A stretch of 64,000 nt of DNA from Pasteurellaceae bacterium (GCA_030528525.1 JAUMYT010000002.1:62001-126000), one strand, 5' to 3'. Shown: positions 31,569 through 41,959, counted from the first letter of the stretch. Notes: generated from the letters alone by a model not told the origin. Numbers and translations: made by a program.

Positions 31569-32968
31569 TTGTTATCCTTTAAAAATGAAAATTTTGCCTC
31601 AAGAGCGGTGATCAACTCTTCCATTTTTTGGCTGCGAGAGCCTTTTGCCAATAGGACAAGGGGGTGAGAATCTTCCATTTTCTGCAAAATGATGTCTGCC
31701 AAAAATGCTGCCATTGCAGTTTTGTCGGTAAAGTGATGAGCAGCATTTTGGCTAATCACGGCACTCTCTTTGCCGAACGATACAACCAAATCCAGCTCAG
31801 CGGCAGCTACAAAATCCGCCACTTCCTGATGGCAAGCTGCACTGTCTTTGCCCAGCTCCGCCATATCGCCTACGGCAAAAATGCGGAAGGCAGGGTAATT
31901 TTTCAGCACCGACACCGCTGACTTCATTGAATCCACATTGGCGTTATAGCTATCATCAATCAGCAGTAAATTCTGATTGATTTCAATCGGATACAACCGC
32001 CCTTTGACTTGCGAACGCTGTTCCAATCCAGCTTTCACCGCATTCAAATCCGCCCCTACCGCCATTGCCAACGCTGTGGCTGCCAAGGCATTGCTCACAT
32101 TATGTTCGCCCAAATACGGCAGATTGATTGCCACTTCGCCCTGTGGCGTGTGCAAGGTAAAACGTGAACCACTCAAATGCAGCTCCACATTTTCCGCCCA
32201 GAAATCGGCATAGCTGTCTTTATCTTCGCCCGTGTAGCAGAACGATTGCAACTCACGCTCGCCAATCGCTTTTTGCCACTGTGGATAATAATGAGCCAAA
32301 TTGAGAATCGCCTTGCCGTCGGCTTTCAAGCCTTGATAAATCTCGCCTTTCGCTTGAGCCACGCCTGCCAGCGATCCAAACCCTTCCAAATGGGCTGCTG
32401 CCACATTATTGACCAAACAGGCATCGGGATTGGCAATTTGAGCGGTGTAGGCGATTTCGCCAATATGATTCGCCCCCAGTTCGACCACCGCAAATTGATG
32501 TTGTTCCGTTAAACGTAACAGCGTGAGTGGCACACCTAAGTCGTTGTTTAAATTGCCAAAAGTGTAAAGCACTCGGTCTTCGCTGATCGCAACTTTCTGC
32601 AAAATTTTTGCCGTCATCTCTTTCACAGTGGTTTTACCAGATGAGCCTGTCATCGCCACGGTTTTTGGATTGAGCTTGGCTTTCAACCATTTCGCCAACT
32701 CGCCCAACGCCAAACGGGTATCTTTCACGATAATTTGTGGCACATTGACGGCTAATTCACGTTCCACCACCAACGCCACACAACCTTGCTCAATGGCTTG
32801 TGCCACATAATCGTGAGCGTCAAATTTCTCGCCTTTTAACGCAAAAAACAGCCCCGAACTGACCGCTTGGCGTGTGTCGGTACTGATGTTTTCGATGACC
32901 GTATCGCCGTTGCCGATGAGTTTGGCGTTTAAGATATTTGCTATTTCGCTTGTTGTTTGTTTAATCAT
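31562..32968 (-). CDS. murF: UDP-N-acetylmuramoyl-tripeptide--D-alanyl-D-alanine ligase
   Basis: This 468-aa Mur ligase adds D-Ala-D-Ala to the tripeptide. The P-loop is [15 protein letters not shown] (about residues 106-120). Other blocks are [27 protein letters not shown] and [14 protein letters not shown]. The ATG at 32968 was chosen because it follows TAGGAAA and gives [13 protein letters not shown]. The longer in-frame extension belongs to a 490-bp repeat element inserted immediately upstream. A C-type uptake-signal repeat (32837-32870) lies in the 5' part. Confidence 0.96.
   Translation of the reverse strand: MIKQTTSEIANILNAKLIGNGDTVIENISTDTRQAVSSGLFFALKGEKFDAHDYVAQAIEQGCVALVVERELAVNVPQIIVKDTRLALGELAKWLKAKLNPKTVAMTGSSGKTTVKEMTAKILQKVAISEDRVLYTFGNLNNDLGVPLTLLRLTEQHQFAVVELGANHIGEIAYTAQIANPDACLVNNVAAAHLEGFGSLAGVAQAKGEIYQGLKADGKAILNLAHYYPQWQKAIGERELQSFCYTGEDKDSYADFWAENVELHLSGSRFTLHTPQGEVAINLPYLGEHNVSNALAATALAMAVGADLNAVKAGLEQRSQVKGRLYPIEINQNLLLIDDSYNANVDSMKSAVSVLKNYPAFRIFAVGDMAELGKDSAACHQEVADFVAAAELDLVVSFGKESAVISQNAAHHFTDKTAMAAFLADIILQKMEDSHPLVLLAKGSRSQKMEELITALEAKFSFLKDNKC
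32837..32870 (-). repeat. Uptake-signal-like repeat, canonical C-type core, in murF
   Basis: The core CCAAGCGGTC (8 of 9 bases of ACAAGCGGT) has TGCGTT at offset 28. Confidence 0.5.
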
Positions 32969-32980
32969 AAATTTTCCTAT

Positions 32981-33470
32981 GTTACTTTTCTTTGCGTTGC
33001 CAAAGAAAAGTAACCAAAAGAAAGTACACCCTGCTTCGCTTGGTTGGGATTTCCTTGACGGAAAATTTGTAAACTCGCTTCGCTCAAACAGTACAAATTT
33101 TCCTAGAAATCCCAAGTCGCTCAGAAGGGAACCCGATCCGTCTTTGCGATCGTTATTTTTTAACTATTTTGCAGATTTTTTATAAAATCTGACCCCTTGT
33201 AGAACCTTGTAGAAATTGTAAAGTTCGCCCATATCCCTTCTGAACCGCCTGAGCGACTTTGAATTTGTAGAAAAAATTTTATGTTTGAGCTTGCAACGCA
33301 AGCGAGTTCAAAATTTTTTCGTTAAGCAAATTCAAACCAAGCGAAGAAAGCGGTGAAGTAGGGCGTGCTTTCTTTGGTTACTTTACTCACTTTGTTCGCC
33401 CTTTGGGTCGTTGGCAGAGCCAACGCTCAAACGCTAAAGCGTTTGTCTTTGCACGAGCAAAGAAAGTAAC
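32981..33470. mobile_element. 490-bp near-palindromic, MITE-like element between murE and murF
   Basis: The ends are GTTACTTTTCTTTGC (32981-32995) and its inverted form GCAAAGAAAGTAAC at the right (ending 33470). The left arm (to about 33140) aligns with the reverse complement of the right arm (from about 33225) for most of its length. Shared blocks include GTAACCAAA, CTTCGCTTGGTT, AACTCGCTT, GTCGCTCAG and CAGAAGGGA. The right arm carries about 70 extra nt near its end. No transposase is encoded. The centre holds an ACAAGGGG repeat. The element lies 2 nt after the murE stop codon and just upstream of the murF ribosome-binding site. Confidence 0.75.
33167..33200 (-). repeat. ACAAGGGG uptake-signal-like repeat, best full-length copy
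   Basis: The core ACAAGGGGTC is followed by AGATTTT, then A-rich sequence and TGCAAAA at offset 28. It lies in the loop of the 490-bp element, free of coding constraint. Confidence 0.75.
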
Positions 33471-33472
33471 AA

Positions 33473-34978
33473 TTACCCCAAGAATTTTCTTGCCACTTCC
33501 TGATCCGAAAAATGATACTTCTTCGTCCCAATAATCTGATAATCCTCGTGCCCTTTGCCTGCAATCAACACCACGTCTTTGCTGTCGGCTTGGGCGATCG
33601 CTTGTTCGATCGCGTATTGGCGAATGTGCATTTTTTGGATCGCATTCGGTTTTTTGAAGCCTTGCATAATGTCGGCGAAAATCACATCAGGATCTTCAGT
33701 TCTTGGGTTGTCGTCTGTTACGATCACATTGTCGGCGTACTGTTCGGCAATGCTTGCCATTAGCGGACGCTTGCCTGTGTCACGGTCGCCACCGCAACCG
33801 AATACGCACCAAAGTTTGCCGTCGCAATGTAGGCGAGCGGCTTGTAACGCTTTTTCGAGTGCGTCTGGTGTGTGGGCGTAGTCCACAATCACCATTGGGT
33901 TCGCTTGCGGTGCTTCTTTGCTCACTAAACATTCCATTCGTCCGCAAACACCTGTTAAGTGCGGTGCAGTTTCTAATAATTGAGTCAAATCGTAGCCTAA
34001 CGCCAACAGTCCAGCAAAAGCCGTCAGTAAGTTGCTGACGTTAAATGCCCCGATCAAACGGCTGTCTAATTTGCCACTGCCCCAAGAGGATTCAAATTCG
34101 ATGCTTGCTCCTTGTAGCGTATAAGCGACATTTTTCGCTTGAATCCAACGTTTTTGGCTGAGTGTTTGTTGTGGGTTAATACTCACCGCTACTGCTTCAG
34201 GCAATTTCGACAGCCATTCACGCCCGATTTGATCATCGGCGTTGATCACTTGCTGTTTGGTGGAAAGTTCGCCGAACAGGCGGAATTTCGCCGCAGCGTA
34301 CTCTTCCATTGTGTTGTGATAATCCAAATGATCACGGCTCAAATTGGTAAACACCGCTAAATCAAACTCAAGGGCTTCGGCACGGTATTGAGCCAAGCCG
34401 TGGCTGGAGACTTCCATTGCACAGAAATCTGCCCCTTGCTCCACGAAACTGGCGAGATTTTGCTGAATTTCAATGGCGGAACCTGTGGTATTGACCGCTT
34501 CTTGCACCTGCCCATACAAGCCGTTGCCAATCGTCCCCATTACCGCCGATTTACCACCCAGCAAGTTTCGCCATTGGGCAAGCAGTTGAGCGGTGGTGGT
34601 TTTGCCGTTGGTACCGGTAATGCCGACCAACGTCAGTTTTTGAGAGGGTTCGCCATAAAATGCCCCTGCGATTTGAGAGAGCAATTTGGGTAAATTGGGC
34701 ACGTCAATCACGGTACAAGGGGGGGAGAAAAGGCAAGATTTTGCAAAATCTGTATTTACCTCCACCAAACCAAGTGACTCATCTGATTCAGCCAAAATCA
34801 AGCTTGCTCCTTGTTCAATGGCATTGCAGATAAACTGGCGACCATCAACATAATGCCCCTTTAAAGCAATAAAAAGATCACCCCGTTGGATCGCTCGACT
34901 ATCTAGACACATTTGATTTAATGGAGTGAGTGTTGTCCAGCTCGATAATTTAGGGAAGAAATAGAGTAAACGTTGCAT
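33473..34978 (-). CDS. murE: UDP-N-acetylmuramoyl-tripeptide synthetase (meso-diaminopimelate adding)
   Basis: This 501-aa Mur ligase adds the third peptide residue. The P-loop [18 protein letters not shown] is at about residues 123-140. [29 protein letters not shown] and [16 protein letters not shown] follow. The DNPRTEDP motif (about 424-431) is the known marker of meso-DAP rather than lysine specificity. Compared by eye with E. coli MurE, the N-terminal domain is about eight residues longer around residues 77-88 ([14 protein letters not shown]). That segment is exactly what an uptake-signal-like repeat at 34715-34748 encodes. Confidence 0.97.
   Translation of the reverse strand: MQRLLYFFPKLSSWTTLTPLNQMCLDSRAIQRGDLFIALKGHYVDGRQFICNAIEQGASLILAESDESLGLVEVNTDFAKSCLFSPPCTVIDVPNLPKLLSQIAGAFYGEPSQKLTLVGITGTNGKTTTAQLLAQWRNLLGGKSAVMGTIGNGLYGQVQEAVNTTGSAIEIQQNLASFVEQGADFCAMEVSSHGLAQYRAEALEFDLAVFTNLSRDHLDYHNTMEEYAAAKFRLFGELSTKQQVINADDQIGREWLSKLPEAVAVSINPQQTLSQKRWIQAKNVAYTLQGASIEFESSWGSGKLDSRLIGAFNVSNLLTAFAGLLALGYDLTQLLETAPHLTGVCGRMECLVSKEAPQANPMVIVDYAHTPDALEKALQAARLHCDGKLWCVFGCGGDRDTGKRPLMASIAEQYADNVIVTDDNPRTEDPDVIFADIMQGFKKPNAIQKMHIRQYAIEQAIAQADSKDVVLIAGKGHEDYQIIGTKKYHFSDQEVARKFLG
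34715..34748 (+). repeat. ACAAGGGG uptake-signal-like repeat inside murE (antisense orientation)
   Basis: The core ACAAGGGGGG is followed by GAGAAAA and TGCAAAA at offset 28. The palindrome AGATTTTGCAAAATCT is at 34736-34751. On the coding strand it reads [12 protein letters not shown]. Confidence 0.8.
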
Positions 34979-34988
34979 AATATTCTCA

Positions 34989-37106
34989 TTAATTCACTGC
35001 TTGTGGCTTAGTAAGACGAATCACCTGGCGACCATCAATAATGTTATCTGGCTTGATATTACGTGCTTTTAGCGTATATCCCATAATTTTCGAGAAAATA
35101 GGCCCTGCCACAGCCCCCCCGTAATAATTCGCAACTTTCGGATCGTTAATTAATACCACCAAGGCAAATTGAGGATTACTTGCTGGGGCAATCCCTGCAG
35201 TGTAAGCAAGATGTTTGTCCGTATAAATAGTTTTGGGTTTACCATTTTGATCTTTGATGGTTTTGGTTTTTTGGGCTGTTCCTGTTTTCACCGCAACATG
35301 AAATCCCTCCACAGCGGCTCTTGTGCCTGTTCCTCCTTTTTCAGCTACTGTTTCCATCATTTTCACCACATCACGGGTAATTTTTTCTGGTAATACACGC
35401 TCACCAATCACAGGGGGATCAACTTTAGTAATGGAGAGTGGACGGTAAATACCAAAACTACCCAGGGTCGCGTAAGCACGAGCTAATTGTAGTGGTGTCA
35501 CGCTTAATCCGTAGCCATAGGATAATGTTGCCCGTTCAATATCAGACAACACTTTATTACGATCGCCCTTTCTCCCTTTAGATTCGCCTAAGCCTAATCT
35601 TGTTTCTTTACCAAATCCAACATTATCGTAGGTTTCCAACAATGCTTCTGGCGACATACGTAAAGCAAGACGGCTTACCCCTGTATTACTGGATTTTTGT
35701 ATTACACCTGTGAGCGTGAGCTTTTCATAGTAAGACGGGTCTTGGATCAACTTTCCATTTGCGGTGAAAGGTTGAGTATTTAATACTTCATCAAGATAGG
35801 TCACTTTATTTTGTAATGCGGAAATCACTACGAATGGCTTCACTGTTGACCCCGGCTCAAATGTGTCCGTAATCGCACGATTGGCAGCAAGTTCTACGTT
35901 GAATTCATTGCGGTTATTTGGGTTGTAAGAAGGTGCATTCGCCATGGCAAGAATTTCACCTGTTTGTACATCAACCAATACAGCCGTACCCGATTCTGCT
36001 TTAGTTTCGCTCACCGCTTTTTTGATTTCATGATAAGCCATTGATTGTAAATCCTCATCAATACTTAGCATGATATTCTGTGGGTTATACTGTTTTTCTT
36101 CACGAATATTCTCAATGATATTGCCTTTTGCATCCTTACGAATGACTTTATTACCATTTCGCCCGACCAATAACGCATCAAAACTTTTCTCTAAGCCTTC
36201 AGCTCCTTTATCATCAAGGTTGGTAAAACCAATTAATTGTGCAACCTCTTCCCCTAAAGGATAAAAACGTCGAAATTCTTTACGCAATATTAAACCATCA
36301 ATACCCAAACCTTTATATTCGTTTAAATTAGCCTCCTCCTTCGGTAAAATACCACCAATCAGAAACTCGGCAATGGTTTCTGATTGATGACGAGCTAAAT
36401 AAATCAAGCTTTTTTCTGAAGACAAATACAATTTTTCCAAGAGTGCTTGATATTTTAAATTCAAACTTTCTGCCAATAGCGCCAATTTATTTTTTTCAAG
36501 CTGAATTGCCTCTTCTTCTAATTTGAGAAATTCTGAATAAGGACTATAACGTACTTTACTGAGAAGTACGTCATAATTCACAGCAGTAGTACTAGCCAAT
36601 AAACGCCAATAATCCTCACTTTCAAGATTGAAGATCGCTCGTGGATTATATTTTTCTCTATCTTCTTTTTTCTTAGCATTAATTTTCTGGGTTATAAACT
36701 TATTGACGTTTGATGTAATTTTACTCGTAGATCCTCCTATATCTTTAGCCAGTGCTTGCCAACGTGCTTTATCGCGGTTTAATTTGGAGGAAAAATAACG
36801 TCTAGGATCAATTGTGACTGAATACATCGGCACACTTGTAGAAAGTATACGACCATTTCTATCTAGAATGTCTCCTCGAGTCGATGGTAGGTTTACTTTA
36901 CGTAGGGAATATTGATTCGCTCTTTCAATCATTTCATTTGCTCGTGTGACTTGTAGGTCAGCACTTTGAGCTAACAAGGCTGCAGAGAGTACTACAACAA
37001 ATAGATAAACCAATATAAAGCGGGAGGGAATGTAACTTTTTAGTGCTTTATTCTCTGGTTTTCTGGCCGTGCTCACTTTAGGTTTAGGTTTAATGTGTTT
37101 TTTCAT
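34989..37106 (-). CDS. ftsI: Septal penicillin-binding protein 3 (FtsI), with an enlarged N-terminal module
   Basis: This 705-aa class B PBP is the septal transpeptidase partner of FtsW. A basic cytoplasmic tail is followed by one membrane helix (about residues 29-48). The pedestal region begins [13 protein letters not shown]. The transpeptidase active site has Ser420 in FEPGSTVKP, SxN in QKSSNTG and KTGT in [11 protein letters not shown]. coli FtsI is 588 aa with its serine at 307. The extra length, about 110 residues, lies between residues 120 and 262, a charged Lys/Glu/Leu-rich stretch before [18 protein letters not shown]. The gene ends 10 nt before murE. Confidence 0.95.
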   Translation of the reverse strand: MKKHIKPKPKVSTARKPENKALKSYIPSRFILVYLFVVVLSAALLAQSADLQVTRANEMIERANQYSLRKVNLPSTRGDILDRNGRILSTSVPMYSVTIDPRRYFSSKLNRDKARWQALAKDIGGSTSKITSNVNKFITQKINAKKKEDREKYNPRAIFNLESEDYWRLLASTTAVNYDVLLSKVRYSPYSEFLKLEEEAIQLEKNKLALLAESLNLKYQALLEKLYLSSEKSLIYLARHQSETIAEFLIGGILPKEEANLNEYKGLGIDGLILRKEFRRFYPLGEEVAQLIGFTNLDDKGAEGLEKSFDALLVGRNGNKVIRKDAKGNIIENIREEKQYNPQNIMLSIDEDLQSMAYHEIKKAVSETKAESGTAVLVDVQTGEILAMANAPSYNPNNRNEFNVELAANRAITDTFEPGSTVKPFVVISALQNKVTYLDEVLNTQPFTANGKLIQDPSYYEKLTLTGVIQKSSNTGVSRLALRMSPEALLETYDNVGFGKETRLGLGESKGRKGDRNKVLSDIERATLSYGYGLSVTPLQLARAYATLGSFGIYRPLSITKVDPPVIGERVLPEKITRDVVKMMETVAEKGGTGTRAAVEGFHVAVKTGTAQKTKTIKDQNGKPKTIYTDKHLAYTAGIAPASNPQFALVVLINDPKVANYYGGAVAGPIFSKIMGYTLKARNIKPDNIIDGRQVIRLTKPQAVN

Positions 37107-37110
37107 TAAA

Positions 37111-37422
37111 TTACCTCATTAATATTACTTCCTGATCTTTTTTAATTGCTCGTAACTCCAATTTCTCTGCTGCAGCTTCAATAATCGATTTTTTACTCCG
37201 TGAATTTTCCTCTAACTGTAGATTAATATATTGATCGTTGAGCTTCTCATTTTGTGAAGCATAGTAGGATTCTTGCGCTGTTAATAGACGTGTTTGATGA
37301 GTCACCCAAACAGTCATCACGGCAGAAATAACAACACAAAGTAGTAAAATCAAAGCCACTTTATTGTGGCTAGTTAAATCATCCAAAATGATTTGACGTA
37401 AAGGGTAACGTTCATTTGCCAT
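37111..37422 (-). CDS. ftsL: Cell division protein FtsL
   Basis: This 103-aa bitopic protein has a membrane helix (about residues 20-41, VALILLLCVVISAVMTVWVTH) and a periplasmic leucine-zipper-like segment (about 55-90). It forms the FtsQLB complex that activates FtsWI. It shares base 37422 with the end of rsmH and is followed by ftsI after 4 nt. Its position between rsmH and ftsI is diagnostic. Confidence 0.92.
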   Translation of the reverse strand: MANERYPLRQIILDDLTSHNKVALILLLCVVISAVMTVWVTHQTRLLTAQESYYASQNEKLNDQYINLQLEENSRSKKSIIEAAAEKLELRAIKKDQEVILMR

Positions 37423-38357
37423 TATCGTTTCTCCGCAATTCGCAATACCGCACTGCGTGAACGTGGGTTTGCGTCAATTTCCGCCTGAGTTGGCATAATC
37501 GCTTTGCCAATGGTTTTCAGCGGAATATTTTTATTCAATTCACTTTCTAAAATCGGCAAGCCTTTCGGCACGGCTTCGCCTTTGCTTTGCTTACGCATAA
37601 ATTGTTTAACCATTCGGTCTTCCAACGAATGGAAACTGATAATTGACAAACGCCCTGCTGGGGCAAGCACGCTCAATGTCGAATTCAACGCCTTTTCCAA
37701 TTCGTCTAATTCGCTGTTGATAAAAATACGAATGGCTTGGAAAGAGCGAGTGGCTGGGTGTTTGTGCCTTTCTTTAAATGGCACCGACTCCTCAATAATT
37801 TTTGCCAGTTGCAAGGTGCGGGAGATCTTCTCTTTTGCAGATTTATTGTAAGAAGTGACCCCTTGTGCGATGCGTTTGGCAAAGCGTTCTTCGCCAAACT
37901 CTTTCAAGACCCAAGCTAAGTCTTCTTCAGAGACTTGAGCAAGCCACTCCATTGCAGACACGCCTTTGGTGGTGTCCATTCGCATATCAAGGGGGCCATC
38001 TCGCATAAAGCTAAACCCCCTTTCGGCTTCATCTAATTGTGGTGAAGACACGCCTAGATCGAGCAAAATACCGTCAATTTTGCCAACTAAACCCAGTTCT
38101 TCGCAGATGTTTGGAATGGCAGAAAATGCCGAATGCACAATTTGAAAACGAGGATCGGAAATGGTATTGGCTTCGGTAATTGCACGAGGATCACGATCAA
38201 TCGCAATCAGGCGACCCTGTTCGCCAAGACGACTTAAAATCAAACGTGAATGACCGCCACGACCAAAAGTACCATCAATGTAAATGCCGTTCGGTTTAAT
38301 GGCTAAACCGTCCACAGCTTCATTTAACAGCACTGTAATGTGTTTTGGATCATTCAT
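37422..38357 (-). CDS. rsmH: 16S rRNA (cytosine1402-N4)-methyltransferase
   Basis: This 311-aa SAM-dependent enzyme methylates N4 of C1402 in the 16S rRNA decoding centre. Motifs are [16 protein letters not shown] (about residues 27-42), [21 protein letters not shown] and [12 protein letters not shown]. The ATG at 38357 follows GGAAAG and gives [14 protein letters not shown]; an ATG at 38369, directly after the mraZ stop, is an alternative. The segment [19 protein letters not shown] is encoded by an uptake-signal-like repeat (37833-37866). By eye it is two residues longer than the matching E. coli stretch. Confidence 0.95.
   Translation of the reverse strand: MNDPKHITVLLNEAVDGLAIKPNGIYIDGTFGRGGHSRLILSRLGEQGRLIAIDRDPRAITEANTISDPRFQIVHSAFSAIPNICEELGLVGKIDGILLDLGVSSPQLDEAERGFSFMRDGPLDMRMDTTKGVSAMEWLAQVSEEDLAWVLKEFGEERFAKRIAQGVTSYNKSAKEKISRTLQLAKIIEESVPFKERHKHPATRSFQAIRIFINSELDELEKALNSTLSVLAPAGRLSIISFHSLEDRMVKQFMRKQSKGEAVPKGLPILESELNKNIPLKTIGKAIMPTQAEIDANPRSRSAVLRIAEKR
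37833..37866 (-). repeat. ACAAGGGG uptake-signal-like repeat inside rsmH
   Basis: The core ACAAGGGGTC has TGCAAAA at offset 28, read in frame as [12 protein letters not shown]. Confidence 0.65.
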
Positions 38358-38369
38358 TTTGCTTTCCAT

Positions 38370-38828
38370 TTATAACGAGAGATGCTTTAGGGCTTCGCAG
38401 TTGAGCAGATCAGCAGAATTACCAATCGCCAAATCTTCACTGATTTGGGCTTGCCATTGCTGCTCTTGCCAAATTTCAAATTTATTTAGCTGACCCACTA
38501 ACATAATTTGCTGTTCAAGTTTTGCGTGCTGACGCAAAACAGGGCTGAGTAAAATTCGCCCAGCAGAATCCATTTCACATTCGGTCGCAAAACCTTGCAT
38601 CACACGTTGGATTCGGCGTTGGGTGGGGTCAAAATTCGAGAGGGCAAGCAATTTTTGCTCAATCATTTCCCACTCTTTCAGGGGGTAAAGTAGCAGACAA
38701 GGTTGGCGAATATCGACAGTACAAATTAGACTGCCTTGGTGCTTTTCAAGCAATTCGGCACGATAGCGTGTTGGGATCGCCAACCGCCCTTTGCTGTCTA
38801 CATTGATTGAAGTTGCCCCGCGGAACAT
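38370..38828 (-). CDS. mraZ: Transcriptional regulator MraZ
   Basis: This 152-aa protein is made of two AbrB-like repeats, each with a DxxGR motif: [15 protein letters not shown] (about residues 8-22) and [15 protein letters not shown] (about 81-95). In E. coli it binds TGGGN direct repeats upstream of itself and represses the division cluster. The length equals the E. coli protein. It is the first gene of the 18-kb minus-strand cluster. Confidence 0.96.
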   Translation of the reverse strand: MFRGATSINVDSKGRLAIPTRYRAELLEKHQGSLICTVDIRQPCLLLYPLKEWEMIEQKLLALSNFDPTQRRIQRVMQGFATECEMDSAGRILLSPVLRQHAKLEQQIMLVGQLNKFEIWQEQQWQAQISEDLAIGNSADLLNCEALKHLSL

Positions 38829-38883
38829 GATCGCTATTCTCTCATCTTAGTGAAGCTTAATTGATATAAACACGATGGAATAT

Positions 38884-38922
38884 TCCCAAGAAATACCATA
38901 AATTCCCACTTTTCTCCACCCA
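38884..38922 (-). promoter_or_regulatory. Candidate MraZ operator
   Basis: Three TGGGN sequences occur in the same orientation on the minus strand: 38918-38922, 38904-38908 and 38884-38888. The last two are 20 bp apart, which is two of the 10-bp steps used by E. coli MraZ boxes. They lie 56-94 nt upstream of the mraZ start. The spacing is imperfect. Confidence 0.35.
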
Positions 38923-39011
38923 TCTTATGAATTCTATCCCTTTACATTCTATGGGGCAAGCTGTTTTATTTTATGCAATGGATACAGCAGAAAATTTCTC
39001 GTTATAGAAAG

Positions 39012-39050
39012 AAAAAATAGACAATAAATCTAATTTATTGCCTATTTTTA
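39012..39050 (-). terminator. Terminator of hxuA
   Basis: A/T-rich hairpin (CAATAAAT / ATTTATTG, extended by TAG/CTA) with a run of A residues on the plus strand. It would give a U-tract to the minus-strand hxuBA transcript. Confidence 0.6.
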
Positions 39051-39070
39051 GTATGTTATGTAGACAGTGA

Positions 39071-41959
39071 TTATTTCAATTCACCAATGCTCACTTTCGC
39101 TTCCGTATGCTGGTTACCCAAAGAAAGAGATTCACAATTTTCCTCTTCCTGACATACTTCTACTGCAACATTTTTTTCTGCTGAAAACTGCTCAACTCGA
39201 GCTAATACGTCAAGAGTTTGTTGAACTTTTGGCATCACGCTGACCTGCTCAGAAGATAAGTTCGTTGGTGCAATACCTTGCGATTGATCAATGGCTTGAA
39301 GTGCCTCACGATGTGTAATCTGTTTTGCTTCTCCTCGGAAAGATGCACTCTCTTTACGATGTACTCGAGGTTGTTCAAAGAAAGAGACATCCGCATTTTT
39401 GATCTCAATTGGCACACTATCTGAGCTGTAATAAGCTGGAGCACCATTTGGAGCAATCACATTTAAGGTGAGATTTTCAACCACCGTTTTGGTATTCGCC
39501 GCATCACCTGGTGAAAATGCGGTATTTGCCACATCTGGATAATCATCGGTAATACCTACATTCAAATCTGGGGCTATGCCTGTATTCACTAAAGTGATTT
39601 TCAAATCGTCCTTTGACTGCTCCCCTTTCAAGGTAGTATTACCGTCCGTACGCAAAGTATAACCTTGATGGGTTTTCACGAAAATCGAACTTTTGTTTTT
39701 TCCAACTAGCTCACCCAGCAAGAAAAATCCTGCAGCTGCTTGTCGAGCATCTGGTGATGAATCACGGATATCAGCACCACTCACCTTAATATGGCTATTA
39801 TCCAAGACAATTTTTCCGTTCATCCCCAACTTATGTAAACGACGTTGTAAGGTGTCATGAGTTAATGGACGATCAAAGGAAATGCCGATGTCGGAGTCTT
39901 GTACATTGATATTTTTAGCCATTAAATGCACGAAACCATCATGAGTTTGAATATTACTATTTTTGATCGTAATTTGAGTATCAAGATGTTGCTTATTCTG
40001 TGCGACATTCCACAAGTCATAAGTATCAAAGAATTCACGGGCAACATAGTTTTCGGAAAGCTCTGTCGAATATGTCCAACGACGGCATCGTTCACAATCA
40101 TGGTGTTTGCGTGAACGAAGGGTACGTTCCTCAATATTTTGCACACCATATTCCCAAGCAGGCGTTTTTAATCCCCAGATACGGCTATTTCCACCATGTA
40201 AATAGAAATTCGCTCTTCCTTTATGAGTTAAGCCATCAATCATGACCTGACCAAAACCACCTGCAATAACAAAGTCATCCACATTCTGAAGCCCCAATTT
40301 CTGGATATTTACATCAAAATAGCTTCGTTGCTCATCTTCAACAGAGTTCGCTGGTCGATTCAAATAATAACCACTACGCCCCACTCGTCCAAAGCCAATA
40401 GAGCCTTTACCCAAATCTAAGGTAGTATTGCGTAAATTCACACTAGTATCTACCCCATCAGGACGCAGAGAACGCTGATAGGCTAACTCAGTAACAATAT
40501 TCAAACGACCATTATTCGCTTTAATTGTGGCATCATTGAGACTAAATCCTGTTGTATTAATTTTCAGCAAACTGTCACTATTTCTAAATGAATTCACTGC
40601 TAAATTGCCAGAAAGCTCAAAATTGCCATGCTCTAGCTGCTTAGTGACTGGATTACGATGCAATTTTAAAGTTACAGAAGTACTTTTACTGTTACCTAGC
40701 ATCGAAGCAAGCGCAGTATTACTGATAAAACTCCCCTCCATTGCCTCTGTTTTCTGCTCTGCAACAGATAATTTTCCATCTACTTCAATGTTAAATTTAT
40801 TTTTTTGTCCTAACTCCTCACTATATAAGGCTGTATTTTCACCTCGATTAAATTCGCCTTCAAACGACAGTTTGCTGACTTTAATATTTGTATTTTCAGC
40901 CAAAATTTCAGATCCCTTCTTAGACACAATCTGAACCGCTTTTTTCTCTCTGACAGGTGCAGTAAACTCAATCTCACGATCCGCTTTGAGTTTGCTGTTT
41001 TCGCCTAAATGAATATGAGAAGCTGATAGTGTAATTTTTCCTTGTTGCTGAGATACCGTATTCGCTTCTAAAATGCCATTATTATTAATCAACGTGTCAA
41101 TAGCTTGATCTGCCCCTTTTGCTGTTAGCTCAATATAGCCATTATTGGCAATCACAACGCCATTATTTTCCACTAGCTGTGCTAGAGTATTTGCATCTAC
41201 ACTAACACTGATCGCATTTGCTCGTTCATTGAGATCTAACTCAAAATTTTCACCTGCAGCCAAAATAATTTGTGCGGGTGTCGAAATAGTTTCTGTAATG
41301 TCGCGCTCCACCCATTCATAGCCATACCAACCATTATCACAATAAGCAGCATAAGTCGGTCCGCCAGTACAAATACGCTTGCGGGTTGTTACCGTTTTGG
41401 AAAAATTATCCGCTTCTAGCTTGCCTTCATTTTTCACTTTATCGCCAACTAAAACAATAAAACCATTTTGCCCTGTTGCTTTGATTTTTCCTTGGTTTTT
41501 TACCTCACCTTCGTTAGATTTTGCACGCACAAAACGCAGATCACTGCGTGATAAATCTTGCCCTTCTGCCAACACTTTTGTGGTAGCCAGTATTGCCCCC
41601 ACATTCACTGAGGCATTTTTGCCAAAAATCACCCCATCAGGATTAGCAAGAAAAACTCTCCCATTTGCCTCCAATTTCCCCTGAATTTCACTGGCATTTC
41701 CCCCTGTTACTCTATTATATGCTACTGCAATTTCGCTAGGTTGCTGGAAGGTTACCTTATTGGCAGCACCAATATTAAAGCTATCCCATTCAATATTGAT
41801 TTTTGGGGTTTCCTGCTTAATTAACATATCACCACCTGAAGTAGAGATCGTCGCCTCCCCTATACGAACCTGTCCATTTTGTGGCAACCCTTGAGCAGAG
41901 ACAACGCCACCTATAAACATACTGTAAATACCTAGACTAATTAAATTTAATTTACGCAT
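39071..41959 (-). CDS. hxuA: Two-partner secretion exoprotein, heme-hemopexin utilisation HxuA type
   Basis: This 962-aa secreted TpsA protein has a signal peptide (about residues 1-22). A TPS domain follows (about 23-150), with the motifs NRVTGG and NPDGVIFGKNASVNVGAI. A long beta-helix-like region comes next. Cysteines are clustered at RKRICTGGPTYAAYC, at HHDCERC and near the C-terminus (EVCQEEENCES). HxuA of Haemophilus influenzae binds hemopexin so that HxuC can take up the heme. The neighbouring genes support that role. The length is near that of HxuA and far below FhaB/CdiA, and there is no toxin domain. The ligand (hemopexin or another heme protein) is inferred. Confidence 0.78.
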   Translation of the reverse strand: MRKLNLISLGIYSMFIGGVVSAQGLPQNGQVRIGEATISTSGGDMLIKQETPKINIEWDSFNIGAANKVTFQQPSEIAVAYNRVTGGNASEIQGKLEANGRVFLANPDGVIFGKNASVNVGAILATTKVLAEGQDLSRSDLRFVRAKSNEGEVKNQGKIKATGQNGFIVLVGDKVKNEGKLEADNFSKTVTTRKRICTGGPTYAAYCDNGWYGYEWVERDITETISTPAQIILAAGENFELDLNERANAISVSVDANTLAQLVENNGVVIANNGYIELTAKGADQAIDTLINNNGILEANTVSQQQGKITLSASHIHLGENSKLKADREIEFTAPVREKKAVQIVSKKGSEILAENTNIKVSKLSFEGEFNRGENTALYSEELGQKNKFNIEVDGKLSVAEQKTEAMEGSFISNTALASMLGNSKSTSVTLKLHRNPVTKQLEHGNFELSGNLAVNSFRNSDSLLKINTTGFSLNDATIKANNGRLNIVTELAYQRSLRPDGVDTSVNLRNTTLDLGKGSIGFGRVGRSGYYLNRPANSVEDEQRSYFDVNIQKLGLQNVDDFVIAGGFGQVMIDGLTHKGRANFYLHGGNSRIWGLKTPAWEYGVQNIEERTLRSRKHHDCERCRRWTYSTELSENYVAREFFDTYDLWNVAQNKQHLDTQITIKNSNIQTHDGFVHLMAKNINVQDSDIGISFDRPLTHDTLQRRLHKLGMNGKIVLDNSHIKVSGADIRDSSPDARQAAAGFFLLGELVGKNKSSIFVKTHQGYTLRTDGNTTLKGEQSKDDLKITLVNTGIAPDLNVGITDDYPDVANTAFSPGDAANTKTVVENLTLNVIAPNGAPAYYSSDSVPIEIKNADVSFFEQPRVHRKESASFRGEAKQITHREALQAIDQSQGIAPTNLSSEQVSVMPKVQQTLDVLARVEQFSAEKNVAVEVCQEEENCESLSLGNQHTEAKVSIGELK

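Noticed and set aside
32969-33115. N-terminal extension of murF by 49 codons
   Set aside because: The extension lies in the 490-bp repeat element. The family N-terminus and the ribosome-binding site support the ATG at 32968.
39071-41959. CdiA-type contact-dependent toxin
   Set aside because: At 962 aa it is too short, lacks a pretoxin motif and toxin tip, and no immunity gene follows. The HxuB/HxuC context fits heme uptake.
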